The notes: a model not told the origin generated them from the letters alone. Positions 37,641 through 47,190 are shown, numbered from the stretch's first letter. The stretch: DNA of 64,000 nt from Variovorax sp. ZS18.2.2 (GCF_024701975.1 NZ_JANLNM010000001.1:310001-374000), one strand, 5' to 3'. Made by a program: numbers and translations.

Positions 37641-39194
37641 TCACGGGGTGGAGGACGGATTGCGCTGGGCCATCACATCGCTGGGGGGTGTGCCGCCGGC
37701 CAGTGCCTTGTAGACCGTGACCAAGTTCACGGACAGCCGGCTCGTGCTCTGTGCATGGTCACGCCGGGCCTGCAAGAGCGCACGGCGCGCGTCGAGTTCG
37801 ACGCCGAAATCGGTGAGCCCGTTGGCATAGCGCGCGTGCGCCAGCGTGAGCGCATCGCGGCTCTGGCGCTCGCGCTCGACGAGCTCGGCGTGGCGTTGAC
37901 GCTCGGCGCTGTAGGCGTTGAGCGCGGTGTCGATCTCGTGCCAGGCCTTGAGCACCGTCTGCTGGAAGGCGACGGCCGCTTCCTGCTGCTGCAACTCGCG
38001 CAGGTCCACGGTGCTGCGACGGCGGCCGTTGTCGAAGACCGGCAGGCTGAGGGATGGGCCGACGTGCCATTGCCGGCTGCCCCAATCGCCGAAGCGGTCG
38101 CTGCCCACCGACTCATAACCGAAGCCCGCACCCAGCGTGACGCGCGGATAGAGATCGGCCACGGCCACGCCGACGCGTGCGGTGGCGGCGTGCAACTGCG
38201 CTTCCGCGGCGGCGATGTCGGGGCGGCGCCGCGCGAGATCGGCGGGGAGGCCGAGCGCGAGATCGGGCAGCGGCGGTGCATTGCCGACGCCGTCGGTGTT
38301 GGCATCGGCCAGTTCGGTGTTCAGCATGCCGGGCGGCGCGCCGATCAGCAGCGTGATGCGGTTCATCGCATCGGCCTCCTGCTGCAGCAGCGACGGGATG
38401 CGCGCGCGCAGTTCGGCCAGCAGGGCGCGCTGGCGCACCGGGTCGAGGTCGGTGACGAGGCCGCCGTCGGCGCGCGCCTGCACGAGTTCGAGCGACTCGG
38501 CGGCGGCTGCGATGTCGGCGCGCGCTATGCGCAGTTCGCGCTGCGTGCCGCGCAGCTCGAAGTAGTTGCACGCGAGCTCGGCCTGCACGCTCAGTTCGGT
38601 CTGCTGCAGCATTGCGGCCGAGGCGGCTGCATCGGCATCGGCAGCTTCCACCGCACGCCGCACACGGCCCCAGAGATCGATTTCCCACGAAGCATCGAAG
38701 CCGGCCTGGTAGAGGTTGTAGGGCTCGCTGAGCGTGCGGATCAGCTGCTCCTTGTTGGCGACGGAGGAGCCCAGTGCATCGATCATCCGCGTGGCCGCAC
38801 CGCTCTCGCTTTGGCGTTGCCGCGTGACGCCCGCGCTGGCGTTGACCTGCGGGCCGCGCTGGGCGGCCGCGGTGGTGCGCTGCACGCGACTCTGCGCGAA
38901 GCGCAGCGCGGCGGTCTGCAGGTCGGGGTTGGCGGCGAGCACCATGGCTTGCAGCTTGTCGAGCGCCGGGTCGTTGAAGGCCTTCCAGTCGCCGGGCGCG
39001 ATGGCTGCAGTCGCGGGCGCACTGCGGCGTTCTGCACCGAGCAACGCGGGCGAGCCGCCGTGCCAGGCCGACCAATCGGCGGGCGCGCGCGGTTCCGAGG
39101 GCTTGTGGTCGGGGCCCACGGCACAACCGCCAACGAGCAGCGCCAGCGCGGCAGCGGCTACCGCGTTGCATGGGAAATGGAGAGTGAGAGGCAT
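37641..39194 (-). CDS. NodT-type outer-membrane efflux lipoprotein
   Basis: This 517-residue TolC-superfamily protein has a lipobox (ALALLVGGCAVGPDHK) and the two outer-membrane efflux repeats typical of NodT/OprM. Examples are WKAFNDPALDKLQAMVLAANPDLQTAALRFAQSR, SWEIDLWGRVRRAVEAADAD, RRPDIAAAEAQLHAATARVGVAVADLYPRVTLGA and FDNGRRRSTVDL. It forms the exit duct for the transporter encoded upstream. Start ATG 39194 has GGAG 8 bases ahead. It is the last gene of the minus-strand efflux operon, 14 bp after a permease. Confidence 0.94.
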   Translation of the reverse strand: MPLTLHFPCNAVAAAALALLVGGCAVGPDHKPSEPRAPADWSAWHGGSPALLGAERRSAPATAAIAPGDWKAFNDPALDKLQAMVLAANPDLQTAALRFAQSRVQRTTAAAQRGPQVNASAGVTRQRQSESGAATRMIDALGSSVANKEQLIRTLSEPYNLYQAGFDASWEIDLWGRVRRAVEAADADAAASAAMLQQTELSVQAELACNYFELRGTQRELRIARADIAAAAESLELVQARADGGLVTDLDPVRQRALLAELRARIPSLLQQEADAMNRITLLIGAPPGMLNTELADANTDGVGNAPPLPDLALGLPADLARRRPDIAAAEAQLHAATARVGVAVADLYPRVTLGAGFGYESVGSDRFGDWGSRQWHVGPSLSLPVFDNGRRRSTVDLRELQQQEAAVAFQQTVLKAWHEIDTALNAYSAERQRHAELVERERQSRDALTLAHARYANGLTDFGVELDARRALLQARRDHAQSTSRLSVNLVTVYKALAGGTPPSDVMAQRNPSSTP

Positions 39195-39208
39195 GAAGTG
39201 CTCCCGTA

Positions 39209-40327
39209 TCAGACAAGACGATTGCGAAAGAGCCAGGCCGCCAGCGGCAGCGTGACGACCGCGATGATCGAAAGCGGGATCAGGTTGTGCCAGACCGTGC
39301 CCAGCCCCACGCCCTCGAGGTACACGCGCTGCACCAGGTCGATGGCGAAGCGCAGCGGATTGGCCAGGGTGATCACCTGCAGCACGTGCGGCATGTTGCG
39401 CACCGGGGTGGTCAGGCCCGACAGCAGCATCATCGGCATCAGCAGCACGAAGGTGTAGAGCATGGCCTGCTGCATGTTGGCCGACACCGCCGAGATCGAC
39501 AGGCCGATGCCCACGCTTGCGACCGTGAACAGGATGAGCCCGGTGTACAGCGTGACGAGTGAGCCCGCCATCGGAATGCCGAACCAGAACATCGCCACCA
39601 GCAGGATCAGCGACGACTGCGCGAGGCCGACCAGCACCGGCGGCAGCGCCTTGCCGATCATGATTTCGAGCGGCGACATCGGCGTGACCAGCAACTGGTC
39701 GAAGGTGCCTTGCTCGCGCTCGCGCGCCACCGAGAGCGCGGTGAGCAGCAGCGTCTGCAGCATGCTGAGCGCGGCGATCATGCCGGGCAGGAGATTCCAG
39801 CGCGTCTCCAGGTTCGGGTTGAACCAGGCGCGCGATTCGATGACCAGCGGCGTGGGCGGTGCGCCCGCGCGCGTGCGCAGTTCGGCGTTGTAGCGCTCGA
39901 CCACCGCGCTCACGTAGCCGGCTGCCGAGCCCGCGGTGTTGGAGTTGCGCGCATCGAGGATCAGCTGGATGGGCGCAGGCTGGCCCGCGCTCAGTTGCCG
40001 CTCGAAGTCGGGCGCGATCTGGATCACGAGCAAGGCCTTCTCGGTGTCGATCACCTCGCGGATGTCGGCCTGCGTGCGCAGCGTGGCCACGCGGTGGAAG
40101 ACGCCCGTGCTGTCCAGGTGCGCGATGAGTTCCGTCGCCGCGCCGGTGCGGCTCTGGTCGAGCAGTGTGTAGGGCACGTTCGCCAAGTCGTAGGTTGCGC
40201 CGTAGCCGAAGATCAGGCTCTGCAGCAGCGCGGGCGCAAAGAGAATGGTGCGCGTGGCCGGGTCCTTCAGGATCGCGAGCAGCTCCTTCTTGCAGAGGTT
40301 GGCGATGCGCAGCAGGAAGTCGATCAT
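39209..40327 (-). CDS. ABC-2 type permease (YbhR-like)
   Basis: This 372-residue protein has one N-terminal membrane helix, a large periplasmic domain (about 45-170) and five C-terminal helices, the ABC-2 layout. Typical features are KKELLAILKDPATRTILFAPALLQSLIFGYGA and EREQGTFDQLLVTPMSPLEIMIGKALP near the coupling helix. It pairs with the similar permease encoded upstream to form the membrane part of an exporter homologous in layout to E. coli YbhFSR. Confidence 0.93.
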   Translation of the reverse strand: MIDFLLRIANLCKKELLAILKDPATRTILFAPALLQSLIFGYGATYDLANVPYTLLDQSRTGAATELIAHLDSTGVFHRVATLRTQADIREVIDTEKALLVIQIAPDFERQLSAGQPAPIQLILDARNSNTAGSAAGYVSAVVERYNAELRTRAGAPPTPLVIESRAWFNPNLETRWNLLPGMIAALSMLQTLLLTALSVAREREQGTFDQLLVTPMSPLEIMIGKALPPVLVGLAQSSLILLVAMFWFGIPMAGSLVTLYTGLILFTVASVGIGLSISAVSANMQQAMLYTFVLLMPMMLLSGLTTPVRNMPHVLQVITLANPLRFAIDLVQRVYLEGVGLGTVWHNLIPLSIIAVVTLPLAAWLFRNRLV

Positions 40328-40345
40328 GTTCTTTCCTTCGCTTCC

Positions 40346-41482
40346 TCAATCGAGGCTCTTGCGCGTGACGGCGCGCGCCACGAGCAGCAGCCCGACCGCG
40401 TAGCACAGCAGGATCGCGCAGTTGCGCCAGATGAGCGGCCAGACGTCGCCCGCGAGGAACAGCGTCTTGATCAGGTCCATGAAGTAGGTGGCCGGCAGCA
40501 CATGGCCGATGACGCGCACAGCCGTGGGCACGTTGCGCAGGTCGAACAGGAAGCCCGAGAGCATCATCGAGGGCATGAAGGTCGCGATCAGCGCGATCTG
40601 GCTCGCGAGGAACTGGTTGCGCGTGACCGACGAGATCACGAGGCCCAGGCTCACGGCAACGATCAGGTAGAGCATCGAGCTGAACACCACCACGAACAGC
40701 GAGCCGTACATCGGCACCGCGAACAGGAAGCGCGCGGCCAGGAGGCACAGTGCCAGGCCCAGCATGCCGACGCCGAAGTACGGAATGATCTTGGCCAGCA
40801 ATATCTCGACCGGCCGCACCGGCGTGACGAACAGCGCCTCGAGCGTGCCGCGCTCCCATTCGCGCGCCATCACCAGTGCGGTGAGGAAGGCGCCGACCAG
40901 CGTCATGATGAGCACGATCAGTCCCGGCACCAGGTACCAGGTGCTGGTGTTCGCGGCGTTGAACCACATGCGCTGCTCGACGGTGACGCTGCCCACAGCC
41001 GGCGCATCGGAGCCCGAGGTGCTGCCCAGGCGGTCCGCCTGCCGCACGGCCGTCTGGGCGAGGGCACCGCTCACGTAGGCGAGGATGATGGTCGCGCGAC
41101 CCGCGTCGGCGCCATGCACGATCAGCTGCACGCGCGCGTTGCCCGCAGCCAGCGCACGCGAGAAGTCGCTCGGGATGCGCACGATGCCATCGACCTTGCG
41201 CTCGCGCATCAGTTCCTCGGCGTCGTGCATCGAGCCCAGCAGCACCGGCGCGATGGTGGGCGAAAGCTGCAGGCCGGCAATGGCTTCGTGTGCAGTCGGC
41301 GAGGCGTCTTCCATCACCACGGCCACCGGCGCGTTCTTCACGTCGAGCGACATGCCGTAGCCGAAGATCAGGATCAGCACCATCGGCAGCAGGATGCCGA
41401 TCGCGAGGTTGCTGCGGTCGCGCAGCAACTGGCGGAATTCCTTGCGCGTGAGGGAGATGAGGCGTGACCAGAAGCCGCTCAT
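40346..41482 (-). CDS. ABC-2 type permease (YbhS-like)
   Basis: This 378-residue paralogue of the next gene has the same layout: an N-terminal segment SLTRKEFRQLLRDRSNLAIGILLPMVLILIFGYG, a periplasmic domain, and five C-terminal helices. The cytoplasmic coupling stretch is EWERGTLEALFVTPVRPVEILLAKI. Its ATG overlaps the stop of the ATPase gene (ATGA), so membrane and ATPase parts are made together. Substrates of this family include cationic drugs and chloramphenicol-like compounds in E. coli; here unknown. Confidence 0.93.
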   Translation of the reverse strand: MSGFWSRLISLTRKEFRQLLRDRSNLAIGILLPMVLILIFGYGMSLDVKNAPVAVVMEDASPTAHEAIAGLQLSPTIAPVLLGSMHDAEELMRERKVDGIVRIPSDFSRALAAGNARVQLIVHGADAGRATIILAYVSGALAQTAVRQADRLGSTSGSDAPAVGSVTVEQRMWFNAANTSTWYLVPGLIVLIMTLVGAFLTALVMAREWERGTLEALFVTPVRPVEILLAKIIPYFGVGMLGLALCLLAARFLFAVPMYGSLFVVVFSSMLYLIVAVSLGLVISSVTRNQFLASQIALIATFMPSMMLSGFLFDLRNVPTAVRVIGHVLPATYFMDLIKTLFLAGDVWPLIWRNCAILLCYAVGLLLVARAVTRKSLD

Positions 41483-43278
41483 GTCATGGCTCCTTCGGGC
41501 CGCTTCGCGGCGACCTCTTTACCTTTGCGCCGCGCCTTCTCGACGATGCCGATGAAGGCCTGCTCCATGTCGATGCGCTTGCCGCTGTCTTCACCGTCGA
41601 GTGCTTGCGCGCGCACCTCCTGCGGCGTGCCGATGGCGAGCACCTTGCCGGCATCCTGGATCACGATGCGGTCGCAGTACTCGGCCTCTTCCATGAAGTG
41701 GGTGGTGATGACGACGGTGGTGCCGCCTTCGGCCAGCGCGGTGATGCGGCGCCAGAACTCACGGCGCGCGAGCGGGTCGGCGCCGCTCGTGGGCTCGTCG
41801 AGGAACAGGATCTCGGGCTCATGCAAGAGGCCGGTGGCCATCGCGAGGCGTTGGCGGTAGCCGCCGGGCAACTGGCCGCTGGGCGTGTCGAGTTCGTGTT
41901 CGAGATCGAACTGGCGCAGCACCGTGTCCATGCGGTCGCGCAGCCGCTGCCCGCGCAGGCCGTAGGCGCCGCCGAAGAACGAGAGGTTCTCGCGCACCGT
42001 GAGGTTGCCGTAGAGCGCGAACTTCTGCGAGACGTAGCCGATGCGCTGGCGGGCCTGTGCACGCGCATGGCGCAGGTCGACACCGGCCACGCGCAACTGG
42101 CCGCTGCTCGCGGGGAGCAGGCCGCAGAGCATGCGGAAGGTGGTGGTCTTGCCCGCGCCGTTGGGGCCGAGCAGGCCGAAGATCTCGCCGCGCCGCACCG
42201 AGAAACTGGTGCTCGCGACGGCGACGAAATCGCCGAAGCGGCGCACGAGGTCTTTCACTTCGATGACGACTTCGTCGGGGTCGCCCTTGGCGGGGCTGGC
42301 TGTCGCGACTGCGGTGGTGCTTGTTGCGGATGCCGGCTGTGTACGCAGCAGCGTCATGAAGCCGTCTTCCAGGCGTGGCGGCACCGGCTCCGCGTGCGCG
42401 CCAGCCAACAGCGTGGCAAGCGCTGCATCGTCCGTGTCCGGGCGACGGATGAAGTGCACCTCGCCGCCCTGCGGCACCGCATCGACGATGTCCTGTTGCG
42501 CATCGAGCAGGCGGGCCTGCATCAGGCGCGGCGGCTCGCCCTCCGGCGGCGCGGCGATGAAGCACAGGCCCTCTGCATGGTCGCGAATCTCGGCCGGCGC
42601 GCCTTCCGCGAGCAGCTTGCCCTCGCGCAGCACGAACACATGGCTGCAGCGCTCGGCCTCGTCGAGGTAGGCGGTGCTCACGATCACGGAGAGTTTTTCG
42701 TCGTCCACCAGCTGCTGCACGATTTGCCAGAGCTCGCGCCGCGAGAGCGGATCGACGCCGACGGTGGGCTCGTCGAGCAGCAGCAGGTCGGGCGAGCGCA
42801 CCAGCGTGCAGGCCAGGCCCAGCTTCTGCTTCATGCCGCCCGAGAGCTTGCCCGCGGGGCGGTCGGTGAAGCGGCCGAGGTCGGTCATCTCCATGAGCCG
42901 GGCGTAGCGCTCGCGGCGCTTGTCCTTCGACACGCCGTGCAGGTCGGCGTAGAGATCGAGGTTCTCCTGCACGCTCAGGTCGTCGTAGAGGCCGAAGCGC
43001 TGCGGCATGTAGCTGATGCGGTCCTGCACCGCCTGCGGGTCGGCCGACACGTCGATGCCGAGCACACGCAGTTCGCCCTCGTCGGCGCGCATCAGGCCCG
43101 CCATCAGGCGCAGCAGCGTGGTCTTGCCCGCGCCGTCCGGGCCGACGAGCGCGGTGAGCGTGCCCGCGGGGATGTCGAGCGACACGCCGGCCAGCGCATG
43201 CACCGGCTGCTTCGACGACTTGAGCGTGAAGCGCTTGTGCAGGGAGCGTCCGGCCACGGCCGGCCCGGTGGCGGACAT
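41479..43278 (-). CDS. ABC exporter ATPase with two fused nucleotide-binding domains (YbhF-like)
   Basis: This 599-residue protein carries two ABC domains in tandem. The first has Walker A GPDGAGKTT (46-54), signature LSGGMKQ (145-151) and Walker B LLLLDEPTVGVD. The second has GPNGAGKTT (about 390), an altered signature LPGGYRQ and ILFLDEPTSGAD. The ABC signature Ser is replaced by Pro in the second domain, and Walker A Asn by Asp in the first. A linker of about 80 residues separates them. ATG 43278 shares its A with the stop of the membrane-fusion gene (TGATG). Confidence 0.95.
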   Translation of the reverse strand: MSATGPAVAGRSLHKRFTLKSSKQPVHALAGVSLDIPAGTLTALVGPDGAGKTTLLRLMAGLMRADEGELRVLGIDVSADPQAVQDRISYMPQRFGLYDDLSVQENLDLYADLHGVSKDKRRERYARLMEMTDLGRFTDRPAGKLSGGMKQKLGLACTLVRSPDLLLLDEPTVGVDPLSRRELWQIVQQLVDDEKLSVIVSTAYLDEAERCSHVFVLREGKLLAEGAPAEIRDHAEGLCFIAAPPEGEPPRLMQARLLDAQQDIVDAVPQGGEVHFIRRPDTDDAALATLLAGAHAEPVPPRLEDGFMTLLRTQPASATSTTAVATASPAKGDPDEVVIEVKDLVRRFGDFVAVASTSFSVRRGEIFGLLGPNGAGKTTTFRMLCGLLPASSGQLRVAGVDLRHARAQARQRIGYVSQKFALYGNLTVRENLSFFGGAYGLRGQRLRDRMDTVLRQFDLEHELDTPSGQLPGGYRQRLAMATGLLHEPEILFLDEPTSGADPLARREFWRRITALAEGGTTVVITTHFMEEAEYCDRIVIQDAGKVLAIGTPQEVRAQALDGEDSGKRIDMEQAFIGIVEKARRKGKEVAAKRPEGAMT

Positions 43279-44291
43279 CAGGGCTTGCCGCTGGTGTCGG
43301 AGAACTGCAGCCGCACGGTGGCCGGCATGCCCAGGCGGAGGCGATCCTCCTTGTCGTCGACCATCACGCGGATCTCGTAGACGAGGCTGCTGCGCAGCTC
43401 CTCGGTCTGCACGGTCTTGGGCGTGAACTCGGCCACCGACGCGATGTAGCCGACCTTGCCGGCGATCGCCTCGCCGGGCTGGCTGTCGGTGCTCACGCGC
43501 GCGGCCTGGCCCGGCTTCACGCGGCCGAGGTCGGCCTCCGCCACATAGGCACGCACCCATTTGGGATCGGTGATCGCGAGCGTGAAGGCCGGGCGCTGCG
43601 GCGAAGCCATGTCGCCGGGTTCGAGCAGGCGGGCGCGCACCACCGCATCGATGGGCGCCTTCAGCTCGGCCTCGGTGAGCTGGTGGTTCATGAGCGCGAG
43701 GTCGGCGCGCGCGGATTCGAGCTGGGCCTGCGCCTGCGCGATGTCTTCCTTGCGCGGGCCGGTGACGACGAGCTGCTGTGCCTTGCGTGCGTTGTCGAGT
43801 TGGGCGAGCGCGACCTTGCGTTTCGCCTGTGCGCTGTCGAGGTCCTGCTGGCTCACGGCGCGGCCGGCCGTGGTCTGGCTGATGCCCTGCAGGCGCGCGA
43901 GCTGCTGCTGCGCGAGATCGGCATCGGCCTGCGCGGCAGCCACCTGCGCGCCGGCCTGCGCCACCTCTTCGGGGCGGCTGCCGGTCTTCAGGCGCAGCAG
44001 GGCCTGCTCTTGCACGCCGATGCGCGCCTGCGACTGCGCCACGCGCAGCACGAGCGTGCGGGTGTCGAGCTTGCCGAGCAGTTGCCCGGCCCGGACGGGG
44101 TCGCCTTCGCGCACCGCGAGTTCGGCCACGCGGTCGTTGGCGTTGAAGGCGAGCGAGACCTGACGCACATCGACGTTGCCGTAGAGCACGAGCTGGTCCG
44201 ACGGCGTGGCCGAGCGGTTGACGTACCACCAGCCGCCCGCTGCGGCGAGCAGCGCGACGACAGCGACGGCGATGAGGGGCTTCTTGTTCAT
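43278..44291 (-). CDS. HlyD-family membrane fusion protein (YbhG-like)
   Basis: This 337-residue periplasmic adaptor has one N-terminal membrane anchor (about 6-24) and a lipoyl/barrel part beginning LYGNVDVRQVSLAFNANDRVAELAVREGD. A long Gln/Ala-rich alpha-hairpin follows (about 95-215) with QAGAQVAAAQADADLAQQQLARLQ, then the C-terminal beta-barrel. It links the inner-membrane ABC exporter to the NodT channel. It is the first gene of the operon, starting 99 bp from the divergent TetR gene. Confidence 0.94.
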   Translation of the reverse strand: MNKKPLIAVAVVALLAAAGGWWYVNRSATPSDQLVLYGNVDVRQVSLAFNANDRVAELAVREGDPVRAGQLLGKLDTRTLVLRVAQSQARIGVQEQALLRLKTGSRPEEVAQAGAQVAAAQADADLAQQQLARLQGISQTTAGRAVSQQDLDSAQAKRKVALAQLDNARKAQQLVVTGPRKEDIAQAQAQLESARADLALMNHQLTEAELKAPIDAVVRARLLEPGDMASPQRPAFTLAITDPKWVRAYVAEADLGRVKPGQAARVSTDSQPGEAIAGKVGYIASVAEFTPKTVQTEELRSSLVYEIRVMVDDKEDRLRLGMPATVRLQFSDTSGKP

Positions 44292-44337
44292 GGCGTGTTT
44301 CCTGCCGGTTTGCGGACTCGGATGCGGCCGGATGTTA

Positions 44338-44359
44338 TCAAATTGAAATTTGAATTTGA
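44338..44359. promoter_or_regulatory. Probable TetR operator between efflux operon and regulator
   Basis: TCAAATT-GA-AATTTGA (44338-44353) is a perfect inverted repeat, and a further AATTTGA follows at 44353-44359, so the half-site occurs three times. It lies midway between the divergent starts in an otherwise GC-rich sequence. Confidence 0.75.
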
Positions 44360-44390
44360 AGTATTTCTTTGCTTCGATTAACCTCGCCCC

Positions 44391-45095
44391 ATGGCCATCA
44401 GCACTCCCAGTTCTCCCGCGCGCACGCAGCGCACCGACGGCAACACCACGCGCCTGCACATCCTGGAGACCGCGGGCCAGCTCTTCGCCGAACGCGGTTT
44501 CGCCGATGCCACGAGCAAGGAAATCTGCACGCGCGCCGGCACCAACATGGCCGCGATCAACTACCACTTCAACGGCCGCGACGGGCTCTACGAGGCGGTG
44601 CTGATCGAGGCGCATCGACAGGTGGTGAGCATCGACGAACTGGCCAGCCTCGCCAGCGCGTCGAGCGATCCGCGGCTCAAGCTGCGTGCGTTTCTCACGC
44701 ACCTGATCGAGATGGGCAGCCAGCCCAGGGCGCCCTGGGGTTTTCGCGTGGTGCTGCGGGAAGCCCTGTCGCCGTCACCGGCGCTGCCGATGATGATCAA
44801 GCGCGCGGTGCTGCCCAAAGCCAAGCTGCTGCGCGGCCTGCTTGGCGCCATCGTGGGATTGCCCGACGACCATCCTGCGGTGCAGCGCGCACTGCTGTTC
44901 ACCGTGTTGCCGTGCATCGTGATGATGGTTGCGCCCAAGGACCTGAGCAACAAGGTGCTGCCGGCGCTGAAGGACACCCAGGCCCTCGCCGACGACCTGA
45001 TGCGCTACGTGTTCGCCGGCCTCGATGCCGTGGCGAAGGAAGCCAAGGTCGCCGAGCCCGTAGCAGCGCCCGCTACAGCTGGAAAGCGACGGTAA
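44391..45095 (+). CDS. TetR family regulator, CecR/YbiH-like
   Basis: This 234-residue protein has an N-terminal helix-turn-helix (HILETAGQLFAERGFADATSKEICTRAGTNMAAINYHFNGRDGLYEAVL) and a C-terminal ligand domain like that of E. coli CecR (YbiH), the regulator of ybhGFSR. E. coli carries it in line with the efflux genes; here it is divergent. It probably represses the efflux operon and itself through the palindrome at 44338-44359. Its last 23 bp overlap the convergent phospholipase D gene. Confidence 0.92.
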   Translation: MAISTPSSPARTQRTDGNTTRLHILETAGQLFAERGFADATSKEICTRAGTNMAAINYHFNGRDGLYEAVLIEAHRQVVSIDELASLASASSDPRLKLRAFLTHLIEMGSQPRAPWGFRVVLREALSPSPALPMMIKRAVLPKAKLLRGLLGAIVGLPDDHPAVQRALLFTVLPCIVMMVAPKDLSNKVLPALKDTQALADDLMRYVFAGLDAVAKEAKVAEPVAAPATAGKRR

Positions 45096-46461
45096 GCAGC
45101 AGCCCTTCGGCCACGTCGCGCACGAGGCCCGGGCGCCGCGCGCGGTAAGGCTCGCCGGCCGAGGCGGTGGTGGTGATCCACTCGGTGAGCCAGTCGATCT
45201 CGTGCGGGCCGTAGAACACGACGTTCGCCTCGTGGTTGAGCAGCAGGCTGCGCAGGTCGAGGTTGATCGAGCCGCACATCGCCAGTTCGTGGTCGACCAC
45301 CACCGCCTTGGCATGCGCCATGAAGGGCAGCATGCGAAAGCTCACGCCCGCGCGCGCCAGGTCGCGCATGGCGCGGGCGCGCACGAAGTCGGCCAGGCGA
45401 TGGTTCGACTGCGCGGGCATCGCGATCGTCACCTGCACACCGCGCCGCGCTGCGAGCCGCAGCGCATCGCGCAGGCCATCGCCGGGCACGAAGTAGGGCG
45501 TGATCGCAAGGATGCGGTGCTCGGCGCGGAAGCACGCGTCGATCAGCAGCGCATGCGCGGTGTCCTCGGTCTGGTCGGGGCCGCTTGGCAGGAACTGGGC
45601 CATCGCGGTGCCGGGGGCTTCGGGCAGGTTGTCGCAGGTGATGGCGCGCGCCTTGCGCACGCGCACCGAGCGCCAGTCGTGATCGAACTGGCGCGCCGCG
45701 GCGGCCGCCACGCTGCCGTGCAGGTCGAACGAGAGATCGCGCCACGCCTCGGGGTGCTTGTCGTTGCCGGTGAAATATTCGCCCGCAAGATTGCGACCGC
45801 CCGACCAGAGCCAGCCATCGTCGGCGATGGTGAACTTGCGGTGGTTGCGCAGGTTGCGCGGCCCGGTGCGGCGCAGGCTGAAGAAGGGGCGAAACACCGC
45901 CACCTCGCCGCCCGCCGCGCGCAGCAGGTCGAAATGATGGCGCGGCAGCGAGAGCGCGCCGAAGCCGTCGAGCAGCACCCGCACCTTGATGCCTTCGCGC
46001 GCCCGCTGCGCGAGCCGCGCAAGCACCGCATGGCCCAGCGGGTCGTCGCCGATGATGAAGGTGCACACGTCGATGCGCTCGCGCGCGCCGTCGATCACCT
46101 CGAAGAGCGCCAGCCGCGCTTGCTCGCCGTCGGCATGCAGGCGCACCGCGCAGCGCCCGGGCGGCGCGAGGCCGAAGCTCTCGATCAGGTCGGCCGCCCA
46201 GTGCCCTGGCGGCACCGAGCGCGGCGGCCGCGGCGAGCCGGCCGGGCGCAGCTTGCGCTGGCCGAACAAGAGGTACATCGGCAGGATGAGGTAGGGCATC
46301 AGCACCAGCCCCATCACCCACGCGATGGCGGTGGTGGGTGCGCGCTGCTCGCGGCGCGCGCGCGTGGTCAGTACGTAGACAAGCAGCGCAAAAGTGACGA
46401 CAAGAAAGTGCTGCGAGGGAGAAGGCAGCCAGTCGAACCCTGTATTCGGCATGGGCACCAT
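45073..46461 (-). CDS. Cardiolipin synthase-like phospholipase D family protein
   Basis: This 462-residue protein has two N-terminal membrane helices (about 18-35 and 45-67) and two HKD motifs: His207-x-Lys209...Asp214 (NHRKFTIADD) and His383-x-Lys385...Asp390 (AHAKAVVVDH). GSINLD follows the second. This is the layout of bacterial cardiolipin synthases (ClsA/B), which join two phosphatidylglycerols, or PG and PE. It could alternatively be another PLD-type lipid enzyme. GAGG lies 5 bases before ATG 46461. It overlaps the tetR gene by 23 bp, convergently. Confidence 0.88.
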   Translation of the reverse strand: MVPMPNTGFDWLPSPSQHFLVVTFALLVYVLTTRARREQRAPTTAIAWVMGLVLMPYLILPMYLLFGQRKLRPAGSPRPPRSVPPGHWAADLIESFGLAPPGRCAVRLHADGEQARLALFEVIDGARERIDVCTFIIGDDPLGHAVLARLAQRAREGIKVRVLLDGFGALSLPRHHFDLLRAAGGEVAVFRPFFSLRRTGPRNLRNHRKFTIADDGWLWSGGRNLAGEYFTGNDKHPEAWRDLSFDLHGSVAAAAARQFDHDWRSVRVRKARAITCDNLPEAPGTAMAQFLPSGPDQTEDTAHALLIDACFRAEHRILAITPYFVPGDGLRDALRLAARRGVQVTIAMPAQSNHRLADFVRARAMRDLARAGVSFRMLPFMAHAKAVVVDHELAMCGSINLDLRSLLLNHEANVVFYGPHEIDWLTEWITTTASAGEPYRARRPGLVRDVAEGLLLTVAFQL

Positions 46462-46489
46462 GATGCCTCAGCGCGCCGCGAGCACCCGG

Positions 46490-47164
46490 TCAGCGCTGCA
46501 GGAAGGCCGGCACGCCACGGCCCTCGGAGGCGAGGAATTTCATCATCGGATCGACCACCGCATGCACCGCGGGCCGGTCGCGCACGCGGTTGCGCCAGGC
46601 CACGAGACGCGGCGTGGCATCGGTCATGCCGGCGCCCTTGCGGTCGGCAAAGATGTAAGCCATGTAGAAGGCGATGTCCGCGAAGGAGTACGGGCCCGCG
46701 AGGTATTCGCGCCCGGCGAGCAGGACTTCCATTTCGCCGTAGTAGCGCGCGCAGGCGGCGCACGCGGCAACTGCTGGCGCGCTCTGCATGTCGTTCTGCA
46801 GGCCGAAGAGCTTGATCACGTTCGGAAAGAACACCTCGTCGGACTTCTGCTCCAGCTGCCGCGCCCGCGCCCGGTCGGCAATGCCTTCGGGCCACAGGGC
46901 GGGAGTGGGGTAACGGTCTTCGAGGTACTCGAAGATCTGCGTCGAGTCGAACAGCTCGACCTCGGCGTCCATCAGCACCGGCACCTGCTGCTTGACGGGG
47001 TTGATGCGCAGCACGTCCGGGTGCTTGGGCTCGTAGGCATCGTCCTTGGTGAACGGCACCATCGTGAGCTCGAAGGGAATGCCTTTTTCGAGCGCGGCGA
47101 TCTGCACCTTCGCGCCGAACATGCTGAGGGGGCCTGAGAGGATTTTTGTGGTGGTCGTCGTCAT
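46490..47164 (-). CDS. Glutathione S-transferase family protein
   Basis: This 224-residue protein has an N-terminal thioredoxin-like domain (ILSGPLSMFGAKVQIAALEKGIPFELTMV; the VPVLMDAEVELFDSTQIFEYLEDRYP glutathione-binding block). A helical C-terminal domain contains GREYLAGPYSFADIAFYMAYIFADRK, the N-capping box. It lies 26 bp after the MetE-like gene and probably shares its transcript. Activity is unknown. Given the neighbouring O-demethylase, roles in formaldehyde or aryl-ether chemistry can be imagined, but nothing in the sequence decides it. Confidence 0.88.
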   Translation of the reverse strand: MTTTTTKILSGPLSMFGAKVQIAALEKGIPFELTMVPFTKDDAYEPKHPDVLRINPVKQQVPVLMDAEVELFDSTQIFEYLEDRYPTPALWPEGIADRARARQLEQKSDEVFFPNVIKLFGLQNDMQSAPAVAACAACARYYGEMEVLLAGREYLAGPYSFADIAFYMAYIFADRKGAGMTDATPRLVAWRNRVRDRPAVHAVVDPMMKFLASEGRGVPAFLQR

Positions 47165-47190
47165 GCCCCGACTTCACCAGAAATGACGGC

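Noticed and set aside
43278..44702. HlyD-type gene starting at 44702
   Set aside because: The extension is antisense to the tetR gene and contains no export signal; ATG 44291 gives the normal membrane anchor.
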